Part shown: positions 30,356-38,487 of the stretch, piece by piece | Numbering within the stretch: position 1 is the stretch's first letter | Layout of the letters: every line of letters begins with the position of its first letter | NCBI GenBank assembly: GCA_038525525.1 | Contig: JBCBHO010000004.1 | Location: 1-64,000 of the forward strand | Reading direction: 5' to 3' | DNA: 64,000 nucleotides | DNA from: Shimia_B sp038525525 | GTDB lineage: Bacteria > Pseudomonadota > Alphaproteobacteria > Rhodobacterales > Rhodobacteraceae | Notes under the pieces: generated by a model | Databases searched by the model: none | The model's input: only the letters and a program-made list of their open reading frames with translations | Told to the model about the DNA's origin: nothing | Program-made: the position numbers and the translations under genes

Positions 30356-30915
30356 ACGGCCTCGTCTCCCTTATGGGCACCTCGGTGACGCGTCCGACAG
30401 AGGCCGCGCGCGCGCTCCTCGGGCTCAATCTGAGCCGGGACGTGGCGTGGACGATGCTGGCGCTCTCGCTCGTCGTGACGGTGCTGGTGATGTTTGTCAT
30501 GTCGGGTGGGGAGCCCGTGCCGCTCGTGCCCGCGCTGGAGCCGCTTAGCCCGCTGATGACGCTCGTTTTCCTCGGCTGCACGACCGTGATCCTGGGCTAC
30601 GCGATCCATTTCACGGGCAACGCGATGGACGGGGAAGGGACGCTGACCGGCGCGCTTCTCATCGTGGCGTGGCTGCAGATCCTGCAGGTCGCCGGGCTCA
30701 TCATCCAGGGGATGCTGATCCTCTTTTCTCCGCCGCTCAGCGCCCTGGCGGGCCTCGGCATCTCCATCGGGCTCATCTGGGTGCTCTTGAGCTTTGTCAG
30801 TGAGCTGCACAATTTCGGCTCGCTGGGCCGGGCGGCGCTTCTCATGCTCTTCGTCATCGTGGGTATCATGCTCGGCCTCACGCTTCTTCTCGGTCTCATC
30901 GGAGTGGGTCTATGA
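30352..30915 (+). CDS. YIP1-like membrane protein (second of two)
   Basis: The 187-residue protein begins MNGLVSLMGTSVTRPTEAARALLGLNLSRDVAWT and has five hydrophobic segments. One region, HFTGNAMDGEGTLTGALLIVAWLQI, corresponds to VVGGKGTWYGARLALFWTLL in the preceding gene, so the two may be diverged copies. It overlaps both neighbours by ATGA, giving a tightly coupled sufD-yip1-yip1-sufS series. Confidence 0.7.
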   Translation: MNGLVSLMGTSVTRPTEAARALLGLNLSRDVAWTMLALSLVVTVLVMFVMSGGEPVPLVPALEPLSPLMTLVFLGCTTVILGYAIHFTGNAMDGEGTLTGALLIVAWLQILQVAGLIIQGMLILFSPPLSALAGLGISIGLIWVLLSFVSELHNFGSLGRAALLMLFVIVGIMLGLTLLLGLIGVGL

Positions 30916-32135
30916 CATACGACGTCGCCGCGGTGCGCCGCGATTTCCCGATCCTCGCGCGGGAGGTGAACGGCAAGCCGCTCGTCTATCTCGACAACGG
31001 CGCCTCACCGCAAAAGCCGCAGGCGGTCATCGATGCGGTGAGCCATGCCTACAGCCACGAATACGCCAATGTTCATCGTGGCTTGCACTACCTCTCTAAT
31101 GTGGCCACCGAGAAATACGAGGCTGTCCGTGGGACGCTCGCGCGCTTTCTGAACGCGCCCTCGGAGGAGGAGATCGTCTTCACCTCGGGCACGACGGAAG
31201 GGATCAACCTCGTCGCCTATGGCTGGGCCATGCCGCGCTTCGAGCCCGGGGACGAGATCGTGCTCTCCATCGCCGAGCACCACGCCAATATCGTGCCTTG
31301 GCACTTCCTCCGCGAACGGCAGGGTGCTGTGCTGAAATGGGTGGATGTGGACAGCGCGGGCGCGCTCGATCCACAGGCCGTCATCGACGCCATCGGCCCT
31401 AAGACGAAGCTTGTAGCGATCACCCATCTTTCCAACGTGCTGGGCACGAAAGTTGATGTGAAGGCCATCACCGAGGCGGCCCATGCGAAAGGCGTGGCAG
31501 TCCTTGTCGACGGCTCGCAGGCCGCTGCGCACATGCCCGTGGATGTGGCCGACCTCGGCTGCGACTTCTACGCCGTCACCGGCCACAAGCTCTACGGCCC
31601 GTCAGGTTCCGGCGCGATCTACATCAAGCGCGCGCGGATGGAGGAGATGCGCCCCTTCATGGGCGGCGGGGACATGATCAACGAAGTCCACCGCGACCAC
31701 ATCACCTGGAACAAGCCGCCGATGAAGTTCGAGGCGGGGACGCCGGGCATCGTGCAGCAGATCGGGCTCGGCGTTGCAGTGGAGTACATGATGGCCCACG
31801 GGATGGAGGCCATTTCCGCCCACGAGGACACGCTGCGCGATTATGCGCGCGATCGGCTCGACGGCCTGAACTGGCTCAACGTGCAGGGGCATACTCCTGA
31901 CAAGGCAGCGATTTTCTCGTTCACGATGAATGGCGCCGCCCATGCCCACGATATCTCGACCATCCTCGACAAGCGCGGCATCGCCGTGCGCGCGGGGCAC
32001 CATTGCTGCCAGCCGCTCATGGAGCACATGGGCGTGCCTGCGACGGCGCGGGCCTCGTTCGGGATGTACAACACGACCGAGGAGGTGGACGCCCTCGTCG
32101 ACGCGTTGGAGCTCTGTCACGATCTCCTGGCCTAA
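30912..32135 (+). CDS. sufS: Cysteine desulfurase, SufS class
   Basis: The 407-residue protein starts MTYDVAAVRRDFPILAREVNGKPLVYLDNGASPQKPQAVID. SufS features are YANVHRGLHYLS, FTSGTTEGINLVA, EHHANIVPW, DGSQAAAHMPVDV, YAVTGHKLYGPSGSGAIY (PLP Lys) and RAGHHCCQPLMEHMGV (active Cys). It delivers sulfur to SufB, normally through SufE or SufU, neither of which is seen here. It closes the operon as far as the window shows, with tRNA-Arg on the other strand 31 bases later. Confidence 0.96.
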   Translation: MTYDVAAVRRDFPILAREVNGKPLVYLDNGASPQKPQAVIDAVSHAYSHEYANVHRGLHYLSNVATEKYEAVRGTLARFLNAPSEEEIVFTSGTTEGINLVAYGWAMPRFEPGDEIVLSIAEHHANIVPWHFLRERQGAVLKWVDVDSAGALDPQAVIDAIGPKTKLVAITHLSNVLGTKVDVKAITEAAHAKGVAVLVDGSQAAAHMPVDVADLGCDFYAVTGHKLYGPSGSGAIYIKRARMEEMRPFMGGGDMINEVHRDHITWNKPPMKFEAGTPGIVQQIGLGVAVEYMMAHGMEAISAHEDTLRDYARDRLDGLNWLNVQGHTPDKAAIFSFTMNGAAHAHDISTILDKRGIAVRAGHHCCQPLMEHMGVPATARASFGMYNTTEEVDALVDALELCHDLLA

Positions 32136-32166
32136 GGGGACGAAGCGGGCATCAGTTCTTTGAAAA

Positions 32167-32243
<77 letters not shown>

Positions 32244-32252
32244 ACTGCCGTG

Positions 32253-32281
32253 GCTATAGGCGGCTCTGCGCAGTGCTGCAA
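32253..32281 (-). promoter_or_regulatory. Promoter of tRNA-Arg
   Basis: On the minus strand TTGCAG (32281-32276) and TATAGC (32258-32253) are separated by 17 bases. The -10 element lies 9 bases upstream of the mature tRNA 5' end. Both hexamers resemble sigma-70 sites and the spacing is ideal. Confidence 0.65.
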
Positions 32282-32314
32282 TGGCTCACATGCGGGTGCG
32301 CGATGCCAGACAAG

Positions 32315-32337
32315 AAAAAAGCCCCAGCGGGGCCTTT
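32315..32337 (-). terminator. Rho-independent terminator of the DUF882 gene
   Basis: On the minus strand GCCCC and GGGGC arms (32329-32333 and 32321-32325) enclose a three-base loop. A run of six T residues follows (A at 32315-32320 on the plus strand), and A/T pairs extend the stem. It lies 24 bases past the stop. Confidence 0.8.
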
Positions 32338-32360
32338 TCTCGATCAGGTAGGGCTGGGGA

Positions 32361-32927
32361 TCAGCGGCCCCAGGTGCGCACCGTTCCGCAATCCACGTGC
32401 ACGAAGTTCGACCCCGAATACTTGCCGACGCCGCCTGCCGCGCAGGAGGCTGCCGCGCGGGCCACGGCGCTCACGGAGCGGCCGTTCATGCGCAGATCCG
32501 CCGCTTTCGCTTCCATGTGGAGGGAGCGCTTGGCCACGCCCGAGGAGCGCCGGCGCAGCATCGCGTTGGTCTGGGGCGTGCGGTAGCCCGAAAGCAGCAT
32601 GAAGCCATTGTCGGTGTCGAGGAGGTTGCGCGTGGCGGCGATGATATCGACGGTGCGCGTGTCCATGGAGGCGGCCGCGTCCTGACGCCAGTCGCGCATG
32701 AAGTAATTCACTTCCTGCATGGCGTCGGCGATGTACTTGCCGTCGATCCAGTAGATCATGTCGAGATGTTCGCCGGTGCGCCCGGAATACATCTTGATCC
32801 GGCGCACATCGCCCGCACCGCGCAGAAAACCGAAAGCGTTGGAGTAGGTCGGCGCTGCTGTGATGGCGGTGGCTGCGAAGGCACGCAGTAACCCGCGACG
32901 CGAAAAGCGCATGCCTGTATCGTTCAT
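32361..32927 (-). CDS. Tat-exported DUF882/YcbK-like murein peptidase family protein
   Basis: The 188-residue protein has a twin-arginine signal (RFSRRGLLRAFAATAITAAPTYSNA). A DUF882 (peptidase M15-like) domain follows with YSGRTGEHLDMIYWIDGKY, NYFMRDWRQDAA, LLSGYRTPQTNAMLRR, KRSLHMEAKAADLRM and SNFVHVDCGTVRTWGR. The H...D and HVD residues fit zinc binding in LAS-type peptidases. It probably acts on periplasmic peptidoglycan. The ATG at 32927 is used; 32912 is an alternative. It diverges from an L,D-transpeptidase. Confidence 0.88.
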   Translation of the reverse strand: MNDTGMRFSRRGLLRAFAATAITAAPTYSNAFGFLRGAGDVRRIKMYSGRTGEHLDMIYWIDGKYIADAMQEVNYFMRDWRQDAAASMDTRTVDIIAATRNLLDTDNGFMLLSGYRTPQTNAMLRRRSSGVAKRSLHMEAKAADLRMNGRSVSAVARAAASCAAGGVGKYSGSNFVHVDCGTVRTWGR

Positions 32928-33243
32928 GGCCTCAATGCCCTTGTTGTCCCGTTCACCAAGCCGCGCCAATCTTTGTTGGCCATCGGCGTCCCCAGGTGTT
33001 GCGGCCTTATGGCATAAGACGTGGGGCCTCCCAAGACGGTTTTGCCCAAAGCCCTGGATTGTTTCCCAAATTGGCGAATTCTTGCGCATCCAAGGGGGGC
33101 TGTGACTTTTGTGCAAAGGCGCGGTGATTGTTGGCAACAGGGTTGGAGAGCGCCTTGGCGATGCCGTATTCGTGAGTGGACGCGCGGTGATTGATGCCGT
33201 GTCCTCATTCCATTGTAGTTTTGATTTCACCGGAAGGTTGGTC
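32928..33243. other. 316-base divergent intergenic region
   Basis: This lies between the divergent DUF882 and L,D-transpeptidase genes and should hold both promoters. It is less GC-rich than its surroundings. I could not assign -35/-10 elements with confidence and see no gene or clear operator. Confidence 0.4.
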
Positions 33244-34848
33244 ATGGCGTTCTCTCACTGGCTTTCGCGGGTCGTCTGCAAACTCCTTGCCATCGGTGGT
33301 GTCGCCGTTTGCTTCGCCCTTCCGGCGCAGGCGCAGGTCACCGCCTTCAAGCAGGCCGTAGCGGAGGCGGCGGCCGGGGATGCGGCCATCGCGACCTTCT
33401 ACCGGGAGCGCGCCTACACCCCGATTTGGACGAGAGACGTCGACCAGGCACGCCGGGTGGCGTTGATCGAGGCACTGCGCGAGGCGCCGCTCCACGGACT
33501 GCCGGTGTCGGACTACGCGCCGAACGCCGTGATCTCGCAGATGCGCGCAGCGCGCACCGTGGCCGATATGGGCGCGCTCGAAGTCTACCTGACGCGGACC
33601 TTCCTCGAATACGCGCGCGACGTGCAGACGGGTGTGCTCACACCGGGCGAGGTCGATGACGAGATCAAGCGCGAGGTGCCGCTGCGCGACCGCGGCGCGC
33701 TCCTTATGGAGTTCGGCGCTTCGGCAGCGCCTGGCGCATACATGGACGCCTTGCCCCCTGCGACACAGGAATACACGCGCCTCATGAAGCAGAGGCGCGT
33801 GCTCGAAGAGCTCATGGCCGGGGGAGGTTGGGGCGCCACGGTACAGGCGCGGGCCTTGGAAATCGGTGATCGAGGCCCGGCCGTTGTGGCGCTCCGCAAC
33901 AGGCTCATCGCCATGGGCCATCTCGAGCGGACCACGACCGAGACCTATGACCTTGCCATCTCGCAGGCGGTGCGCCGGTTCCAGGCGGCCAACGGGCTCG
34001 AGGAAGACGGCGTTGCCGGGGCTGGCACGCTGGCCGAGATCAACAAGGGCGTGGATACGCGCCTCGCGCAGGTCCATGTGGCCATGGAGCGTGAGCGCTG
34101 GATCAACCGGCCCTTGGGGGATCGGCACATCTGGGTGAACCTCACGGATTTCACCGCGCAGGTGCGCGACCATGGCGTGACGACCTTCAAGACCCGCTCC
34201 GTCATTGGGGCGCGCGACAGTGACCGCCGCTCGCCGGAGTTTTCCGACGAGATGGAGCACATGGTCATCAATCCGAGCTGGTACGTGCCGAGGTCAATCG
34301 CGACCAAGGAATACCTGCCGCAGCTCAAGGCCAATCCCAACGCCGTGGGCCATCTCGAGATCACCGATGTGCGCGGGCGCCGCGTGAACCGCGCGGCGGT
34401 GGATTTCACCCAGTTCACGCAGCGCAACTTCCCGTTCGATATGCGCCAGCCGCCGAGCCGCTCCAACGCGCTGGGGCTCGTGAAGTTCATGTTCCCGAAC
34501 AAGTACAACATCTACCTGCACGACACGCCGCAAAAGAGCCTCTTTGCGCGCGAGGTGCGCGCCTTCTCGCACGGCTGCATCCGGCTCAATGATCCGTTCG
34601 ATTTCGCCTATGCGCTGCTGGCCGCGCAGGAGGCCGATCCGGAAGGCTTCTTTCAGGCGAAGCTTCGGACGGGCGTGGAGGCACAGGTCGATCTCGTGGA
34701 GCCCGTGCCGGTGCATATCGTCTACCGCACCGCCTTCACGACCCCCACGGGCGAGCTGCATTTCCGCCGCGACGTCTATGGCCGCGACGCCCGCATCTGG
34801 GATGCGCTTGCGGCGCAGGGGGTGGCGCTAGGCGCGCCGAGGGGGTAG
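33244..34848 (+). CDS. L,D-transpeptidase, YcbB-like, with peptidoglycan-binding domain
   Basis: The 534-residue protein has a signal peptide (cleavage near ALPAQAQ, residue 30) and an N-terminal scaffold domain (TFYRERAYTPIWTRD). A peptidoglycan-binding domain follows (about residues 205-265, LEIGDRGPAVVALRNRLIAMG, RRFQAANGLEEDGVAGAGTL), then a YkuD catalytic domain ending in FSHGCIRLND, which holds the active Cys. It forms 3-3 crosslinks in peptidoglycan. The start follows GGAAGGTTGGTC. It diverges from a putative murein peptidase, so the pair may jointly remodel the wall. Confidence 0.92.
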   Translation: MAFSHWLSRVVCKLLAIGGVAVCFALPAQAQVTAFKQAVAEAAAGDAAIATFYRERAYTPIWTRDVDQARRVALIEALREAPLHGLPVSDYAPNAVISQMRAARTVADMGALEVYLTRTFLEYARDVQTGVLTPGEVDDEIKREVPLRDRGALLMEFGASAAPGAYMDALPPATQEYTRLMKQRRVLEELMAGGGWGATVQARALEIGDRGPAVVALRNRLIAMGHLERTTTETYDLAISQAVRRFQAANGLEEDGVAGAGTLAEINKGVDTRLAQVHVAMERERWINRPLGDRHIWVNLTDFTAQVRDHGVTTFKTRSVIGARDSDRRSPEFSDEMEHMVINPSWYVPRSIATKEYLPQLKANPNAVGHLEITDVRGRRVNRAAVDFTQFTQRNFPFDMRQPPSRSNALGLVKFMFPNKYNIYLHDTPQKSLFAREVRAFSHGCIRLNDPFDFAYALLAAQEADPEGFFQAKLRTGVEAQVDLVEPVPVHIVYRTAFTTPTGELHFRRDVYGRDARIWDALAAQGVALGAPRG

Positions 34849-34886
34849 CACCGCCCCGCGCGGCAGCCCTGCCGCGGGAGGAGGCG

Positions 34887-35972
34887 ATGGCCCACAAGAT
34901 CAAGGATATCGCCGCCGCCCTCGGTGTGGCCCCACAGGGCGATGGAGAGCTCATGGTCTCCGGCCTGGCTGAGCCTGCCATGGCAACACCCGATGAACTC
35001 GCACTCGCCTCCAGCCCGGCTTACGCCGACACGCTCGCCATTGGCGCAGCGCGGGCCGCGCTCCTCTGGGAGGGGGCAGATTGGCAGGGGCTCGGGCTCT
35101 CGGCGGCCATCTGCGTGGGCCGCCCGCGCTATGCCATGGCCGCGCTCACACGGCTCTATGATGCCGCTTGGGAGGCTGCCGGCGCGCCGAGCCAGCATCC
35201 CACCGCCGTCATCGCGCCCGATGCGGAGGTCGAGGCCGCGGCGCTCGGCCCCTACACGGTCATCGGGCCCGGTGTCGTGATCGAGGCCGGCGCCCGGATC
35301 GGCAGCCATGTGAGCATCGGAGCAGGGACGCGCATCGGCGCCGATGCCTTCATCCGTGACGGGGTGCGCATCGCCCAAGGCGTGCGGATCGGTGCTCGCG
35401 TGGTCATCCAGCCGGGCGCCGTCATCGGCGGCGATGGCTTCTCGTTCGTGACGCCGGAGCCATCGAGCGCCGAGACTGTTCGCGAAACGCTGGGCAAGGA
35501 GAGCGAGGCCGCGCAGCAGCCCTGGGCGCGTATCCATTCGCTGGGCGGAGTGGAGATCGGCGACGACGTGGAGATCGGCGCGGGCAGCAGCATCGACCGC
35601 GGCACCATCCGCGCGACGCGCATCGGCACGGGCACCAAGATCGACAGCCTCGTGCAGGTGGGACACAACGCCGAGATCGGCCAGCATTGCCTGCTCTGCG
35701 GGCAGGTGGGCATCGCGGGCTCCGCCAAGATCGGCGATTTCGTCATTCTCGGCGGGCAGTCCGGCGTGGTCGACAACATCTCCATCGGCGACCGCGTCGT
35801 CACCGGAGCTGGCACGCTCTGCATGTCGAACGTTCCGGCCGGGCGCGTCATGCTCGGCTCGCCCGCCACGCAGATGACCGCCAGTATCGAAAGCTACAAG
35901 GCGCTCCGGCGCCTCCCGCGTGACCTCGCGGCGCTCAAAAAAGCGGTTTCAAAGCTCCGGGGGAGTGACTAA
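34887..35972 (+). CDS. lpxD: UDP-3-O-acylglucosamine N-acyltransferase
   Basis: The 361-residue protein has an N-terminal uridine-binding domain (KDIAAALGVAPQGDGELMVSGLAEP) and a left-handed beta-helix of hexapeptide repeats from about residue 105. VQVGHNAEIGQHCLLCGQVGIAGSAKIGDFVILGGQSGV contains the catalytic His. It transfers a 3-hydroxyacyl chain from ACP in lipid A synthesis. It heads a likely operon with an ACP and a ketoacyl synthase, away from the usual bamA-lpxD-fabZ-lpxA locus. Confidence 0.95.
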   Translation: MAHKIKDIAAALGVAPQGDGELMVSGLAEPAMATPDELALASSPAYADTLAIGAARAALLWEGADWQGLGLSAAICVGRPRYAMAALTRLYDAAWEAAGAPSQHPTAVIAPDAEVEAAALGPYTVIGPGVVIEAGARIGSHVSIGAGTRIGADAFIRDGVRIAQGVRIGARVVIQPGAVIGGDGFSFVTPEPSSAETVRETLGKESEAAQQPWARIHSLGGVEIGDDVEIGAGSSIDRGTIRATRIGTGTKIDSLVQVGHNAEIGQHCLLCGQVGIAGSAKIGDFVILGGQSGVVDNISIGDRVVTGAGTLCMSNVPAGRVMLGSPATQMTASIESYKALRRLPRDLAALKKAVSKLRGSD

Positions 35973-36002
35973 ATCCGGCCCGAGCGAGGCAGGAGAGCGC
36001 CC

Positions 36003-36260
36003 ATGGATGTTGACACTAAGGTCAAGGAGATCATCGCCGAGCAGGCGATGCTCGAGCCCGCGGACGTCACCGACGAGAGCACGCTCGAAGACCTCGGCCT
36101 CGATTCCCTCGGCCTCGTGGAATGCATCTTCGGCATCGAGGAGGCCTTCGACATCCAGGTGCCGTTCAACGCCAACGAGCCCGAGAAGAGCGATTTTGAC
36201 ATCTCCTCCGTCGCCGCCATCACGCGCGCCGTCAAAGAGCTGATCAAAGAGCAGAAATGA
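36003..36260 (+). CDS. Acyl carrier protein (secondary)
   Basis: The 85-residue protein is acidic and carries the phosphopantetheine site LEDLGLDSLGLVECIFGIEEAFDIQVPF (Ser near residue 35). It differs from housekeeping AcpP in the flanking sequence (LGLVE for the usual DTVEL), so it is probably a specialised carrier. Its place between lpxD and a ketoacyl synthase suggests service in lipid A or another envelope lipid. RBS: GGAG before the ATG. Confidence 0.9.
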   Translation: MDVDTKVKEIIAEQAMLEPADVTDESTLEDLGLDSLGLVECIFGIEEAFDIQVPFNANEPEKSDFDISSVAAITRAVKELIKEQK

Positions 36261-36270
36261 AGCACGGCTC

Positions 36271-37479
36271 ATGAAACGCGTGGTCATCACCGGGGCGGGC
36301 ACGATCAATGCCCTGGGTCACGACGTGGCGGCCACGCTCGTGGCCATGCGCGAGGGCCGTTGCGGCATCGGTGCGCTGGACTTCCCCAATGTCGACCGGC
36401 TCCAGATCAAGATCGGCGGGCAGGTGACGGGCTATGACGAGGCCCAGCATTTCAATCGACAGCAGGTCGCGCTCTACGACCGCTTCACCCAATTCACGCT
36501 GCTCGCAGCGCGCGAGGCCATCGGGCAGGCGGGGCTGACCTTCGGCGGCGAATTGGCGGCGCGGGCGGGCGTCGTGCTCGGCACCGCCGCGGGCGGGATG
36601 AACACCTGGGAAGACAATTACCGCGCCGTCTACGAGGAGGGGAAGAACCGGGTCCACCCCTTCGTTGTCCCGAAGCTTATGAACAATGCCGCGGCCTCCC
36701 ATGTCTCCATGGAATACAATCTGAAAGGGCCGTCCTTTACCGTCTCCACAGCATGCTCGTCCTCCAATCACGCCATGGGCCTCGCGTTCCAGATGATCCG
36801 CGCGGGCATGGCTGATGCGATGGTGACGGGCGGGGCGGAGGCGATGCTCACCTTCGGCGGGATCAAGGCGTGGGAAGGGCTGCGCGTGATGTCCCGCGAT
36901 GCCTGCCGCCCGTTCTCGGGCAACCGGAACGGCATGGTTCAGGGCGAGGGCGCGGGCGTCTTCGTCCTCGAGGAGATGGACCACGCCAAGGCGCGGGGCG
37001 CCGAGATCCTCGCGGAGGTCACCGGCTTCGCCATGACCTCGGATGCCGCCGACATCGTGATGCCGTCGCAGCAGGGGGCGGGCCGGGCCATCGCCGGTGC
37101 GCTGCGCGACGCGGGCATGAACCCGGGCGAGATCGGCTACATCAACGCCCATGGCACCGGAACTGCCGCCAATGACAAGACGGAATGCGCAGCCGTGGCC
37201 GGCGCGTTCGGCCCGGAGGCCGACCGGGTGATGATCTCTTCAACGAAGTCGATGCACGGCCATTGCATCGGCGGGACGGGCGCCGTGGAGCTCCTGGCCT
37301 GCATCATGGCGCTGCGCGACGGGGTGATCGCGCCCACGATCGGCTACGAGGAGCCGGATCCGGAATGCGCGCTCGATGTGGTGCCCAACGAGGCGCGCGA
37401 GGTGAAGGTTACCGGTGCGCTCTCCAATGCCTTCGCGTTTGGCGGGCTCAACGCGGTGCTGGCGCTGCGCGCGGCCTGA
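36271..37479 (+). CDS. Beta-ketoacyl-[ACP] synthase, FabF/KAS II family
   Basis: The 402-residue protein has the thiolase-fold catalytic triad: VSTACSSSNHAMGLAFQM (Cys), YINAHGTGTAANDKTE (His) and KSMHGHCIGGTGAVELLA (His). It starts MKRVVITGAGTINALGHDV. It extends acyl chains on ACP and probably uses the carrier encoded 10 bases upstream. It differs from a housekeeping fabF in context. A bidirectional terminator follows. Confidence 0.92.
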   Translation: MKRVVITGAGTINALGHDVAATLVAMREGRCGIGALDFPNVDRLQIKIGGQVTGYDEAQHFNRQQVALYDRFTQFTLLAAREAIGQAGLTFGGELAARAGVVLGTAAGGMNTWEDNYRAVYEEGKNRVHPFVVPKLMNNAAASHVSMEYNLKGPSFTVSTACSSSNHAMGLAFQMIRAGMADAMVTGGAEAMLTFGGIKAWEGLRVMSRDACRPFSGNRNGMVQGEGAGVFVLEEMDHAKARGAEILAEVTGFAMTSDAADIVMPSQQGAGRAIAGALRDAGMNPGEIGYINAHGTGTAANDKTECAAVAGAFGPEADRVMISSTKSMHGHCIGGTGAVELLACIMALRDGVIAPTIGYEEPDPECALDVVPNEAREVKVTGALSNAFAFGGLNAVLALRAA

Positions 37480-37515
37480 GCCGCACTTCCAGTTCGAGCT
37501 TGCGTCCGGGCATGA

Positions 37516-37548
37516 AAAAAGGCGCCCCGGTGGAGCGCCTTTCTTTTT
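37516..37548. terminator. Bidirectional terminator between the KAS and IalB genes
   Basis: AAAGGCGC (37518-37525) and GCGCCTTT (37535-37542) form an 8-bp stem. A-rich and T-rich tails lie on both sides (AAAAAA before, TTCTTTTT after). It separates convergent genes. Confidence 0.85.
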
Positions 37549-37562
37549 CATCTGAGACGGCA

Positions 37563-38153
37563 CTAGCGGGTCGCGAGTGCGTCGTAGGCCGCGGTGAAGC
37601 CCGCGAGCGACACGTTGAGTGCCACGGGTTCTTCAGGGGCACCGGCTGCCACGATCGTCATCGTGGCCTCTGCCCCGCGCTTCATCGCGTCGATGTCATC
37701 TTGGGTGAAGCCCACCCGCGCGATGCAGCCCTGCCGGGTGCAGAACGAGAACGGATAACGGCGCGCGGCCCCCGCATCGATCTGCAGCGTGATCTGCTGC
37801 ATGAGCAGGGTCTCCAGCGGGGTGACGATGGTGCCGCCGGCCACGGCCTGCCCGCCATTCGCGAGCGGTATGAGGGAGATCTCTGCCACCGAGTTGCCTT
37901 CGCTGTCGAGGAGGAGCTGGTAGGCGTTGCAGGGGTCGTCGCCGTCGGCAGTGGTCACGCAGCGATGCGCCCAGTCGCCGAAGGTGTCGCCCACGTATTC
38001 TTGGCCAACGGTGCGGCCATCGACGATCGTCTCGCCCATGGAAAGGCCCTCGGCGGCCGTGCCGCCATCGCTTTCCTGCGCGGCCAGCGTGCCTGCGAAA
38101 GGCAGCGTGCATGCGAGCGCTGCCGCCGTCGTGATCTGCCGAATGGAAGTCAT
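37563..38153 (-). CDS. Invasion-associated locus B (IalB) family protein
   Basis: The 196-residue exported protein has a signal peptide (cleavage near TLAAQE, residue 26) and an IalB domain: VGDTFGDWAHRCVTTADGDDPCNAYQLL, AEISLIPL, GTIVTPLETLLMQQITLQIDAGAARRYPFSFCTRQGCIARVGF. Paired cysteines suggest disulfides. Despite the name, the family is common in free-living alphaproteobacteria and its role is unclear. Confidence 0.9.
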   Translation of the reverse strand: MTSIRQITTAAALACTLPFAGTLAAQESDGGTAAEGLSMGETIVDGRTVGQEYVGDTFGDWAHRCVTTADGDDPCNAYQLLLDSEGNSVAEISLIPLANGGQAVAGGTIVTPLETLLMQQITLQIDAGAARRYPFSFCTRQGCIARVGFTQDDIDAMKRGAEATMTIVAAGAPEEPVALNVSLAGFTAAYDALATR

Positions 38154-38264
38154 TCCTTACTCCTCGATTTGGATTGCGGGGCGCTTAACACGGGTCCGCG
38201 GAAGTGTCAGTGCAAAAGGCCGTGCGCGGCAGGATCCCGCAAGCCGCCCCCGTGCCTGCGCGGA

Positions 38265-38333
38265 ATAGAAAAAGGGCCCGCTGATGCGAACCCTTTTTCG
38301 ACGTCTCTCCCTGTCGGACTGGCCGACTTATTG
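38265..38333 (-). ncRNA. Candidate orphan small RNA
   Basis: On the minus strand a TTGACG (38368-38363) and TAGCGT (38345-38340) pair with a 17-base spacer would start a transcript near 38333. It would contain a perfect GTCGG/CCGAC hairpin (38323-38327 with 38313-38317) and end in a 9-bp terminator hairpin (38268-38276 with 38291-38299) with a T-rich 3' arm. No gene on either strand could use this terminator: the flanking genes diverge. The linker GGGAGAGACG is purine-rich and anti-Shine-Dalgarno-like pairing is possible. Not assigned to a known family. Confidence 0.55.
38268..38299 (-). terminator. Orphan terminator hairpin between divergent genes
   Basis: GAAAAAGGG (38268-38276) and CCCTTTTTC (38291-38299) form 9 bp with a 14-base loop. 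The hairpin is symmetric enough to work on both strands. Its place, upstream of two divergent genes, implies a small transcript. Confidence 0.7.
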
Positions 38334-38339
38334 CGCTGA

Positions 38340-38368
38340 ACGCTACGTTTCCCGCGCCGCGGCGTCAA
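38340..38368 (-). promoter_or_regulatory. Putative promoter of the small RNA
   Basis: TTGACG, 17 bases and TAGCGT are read on the minus strand. The -35 element is close to consensus and the -10 is weak, a pattern common in GC-rich alphaproteobacteria. Confidence 0.5.
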
Positions 38369-38487
38369 CACACTTCTCAGGGCCCCTGACGGCTTTGCGA
38401 TGAAAGGCTTATGCGGCGTGCCTGAAGTGGCTGGCCCTGCGGCGCAAGCGCGGTATTGTCCGGCGAGAACAGGCGGGGAGATACGCG

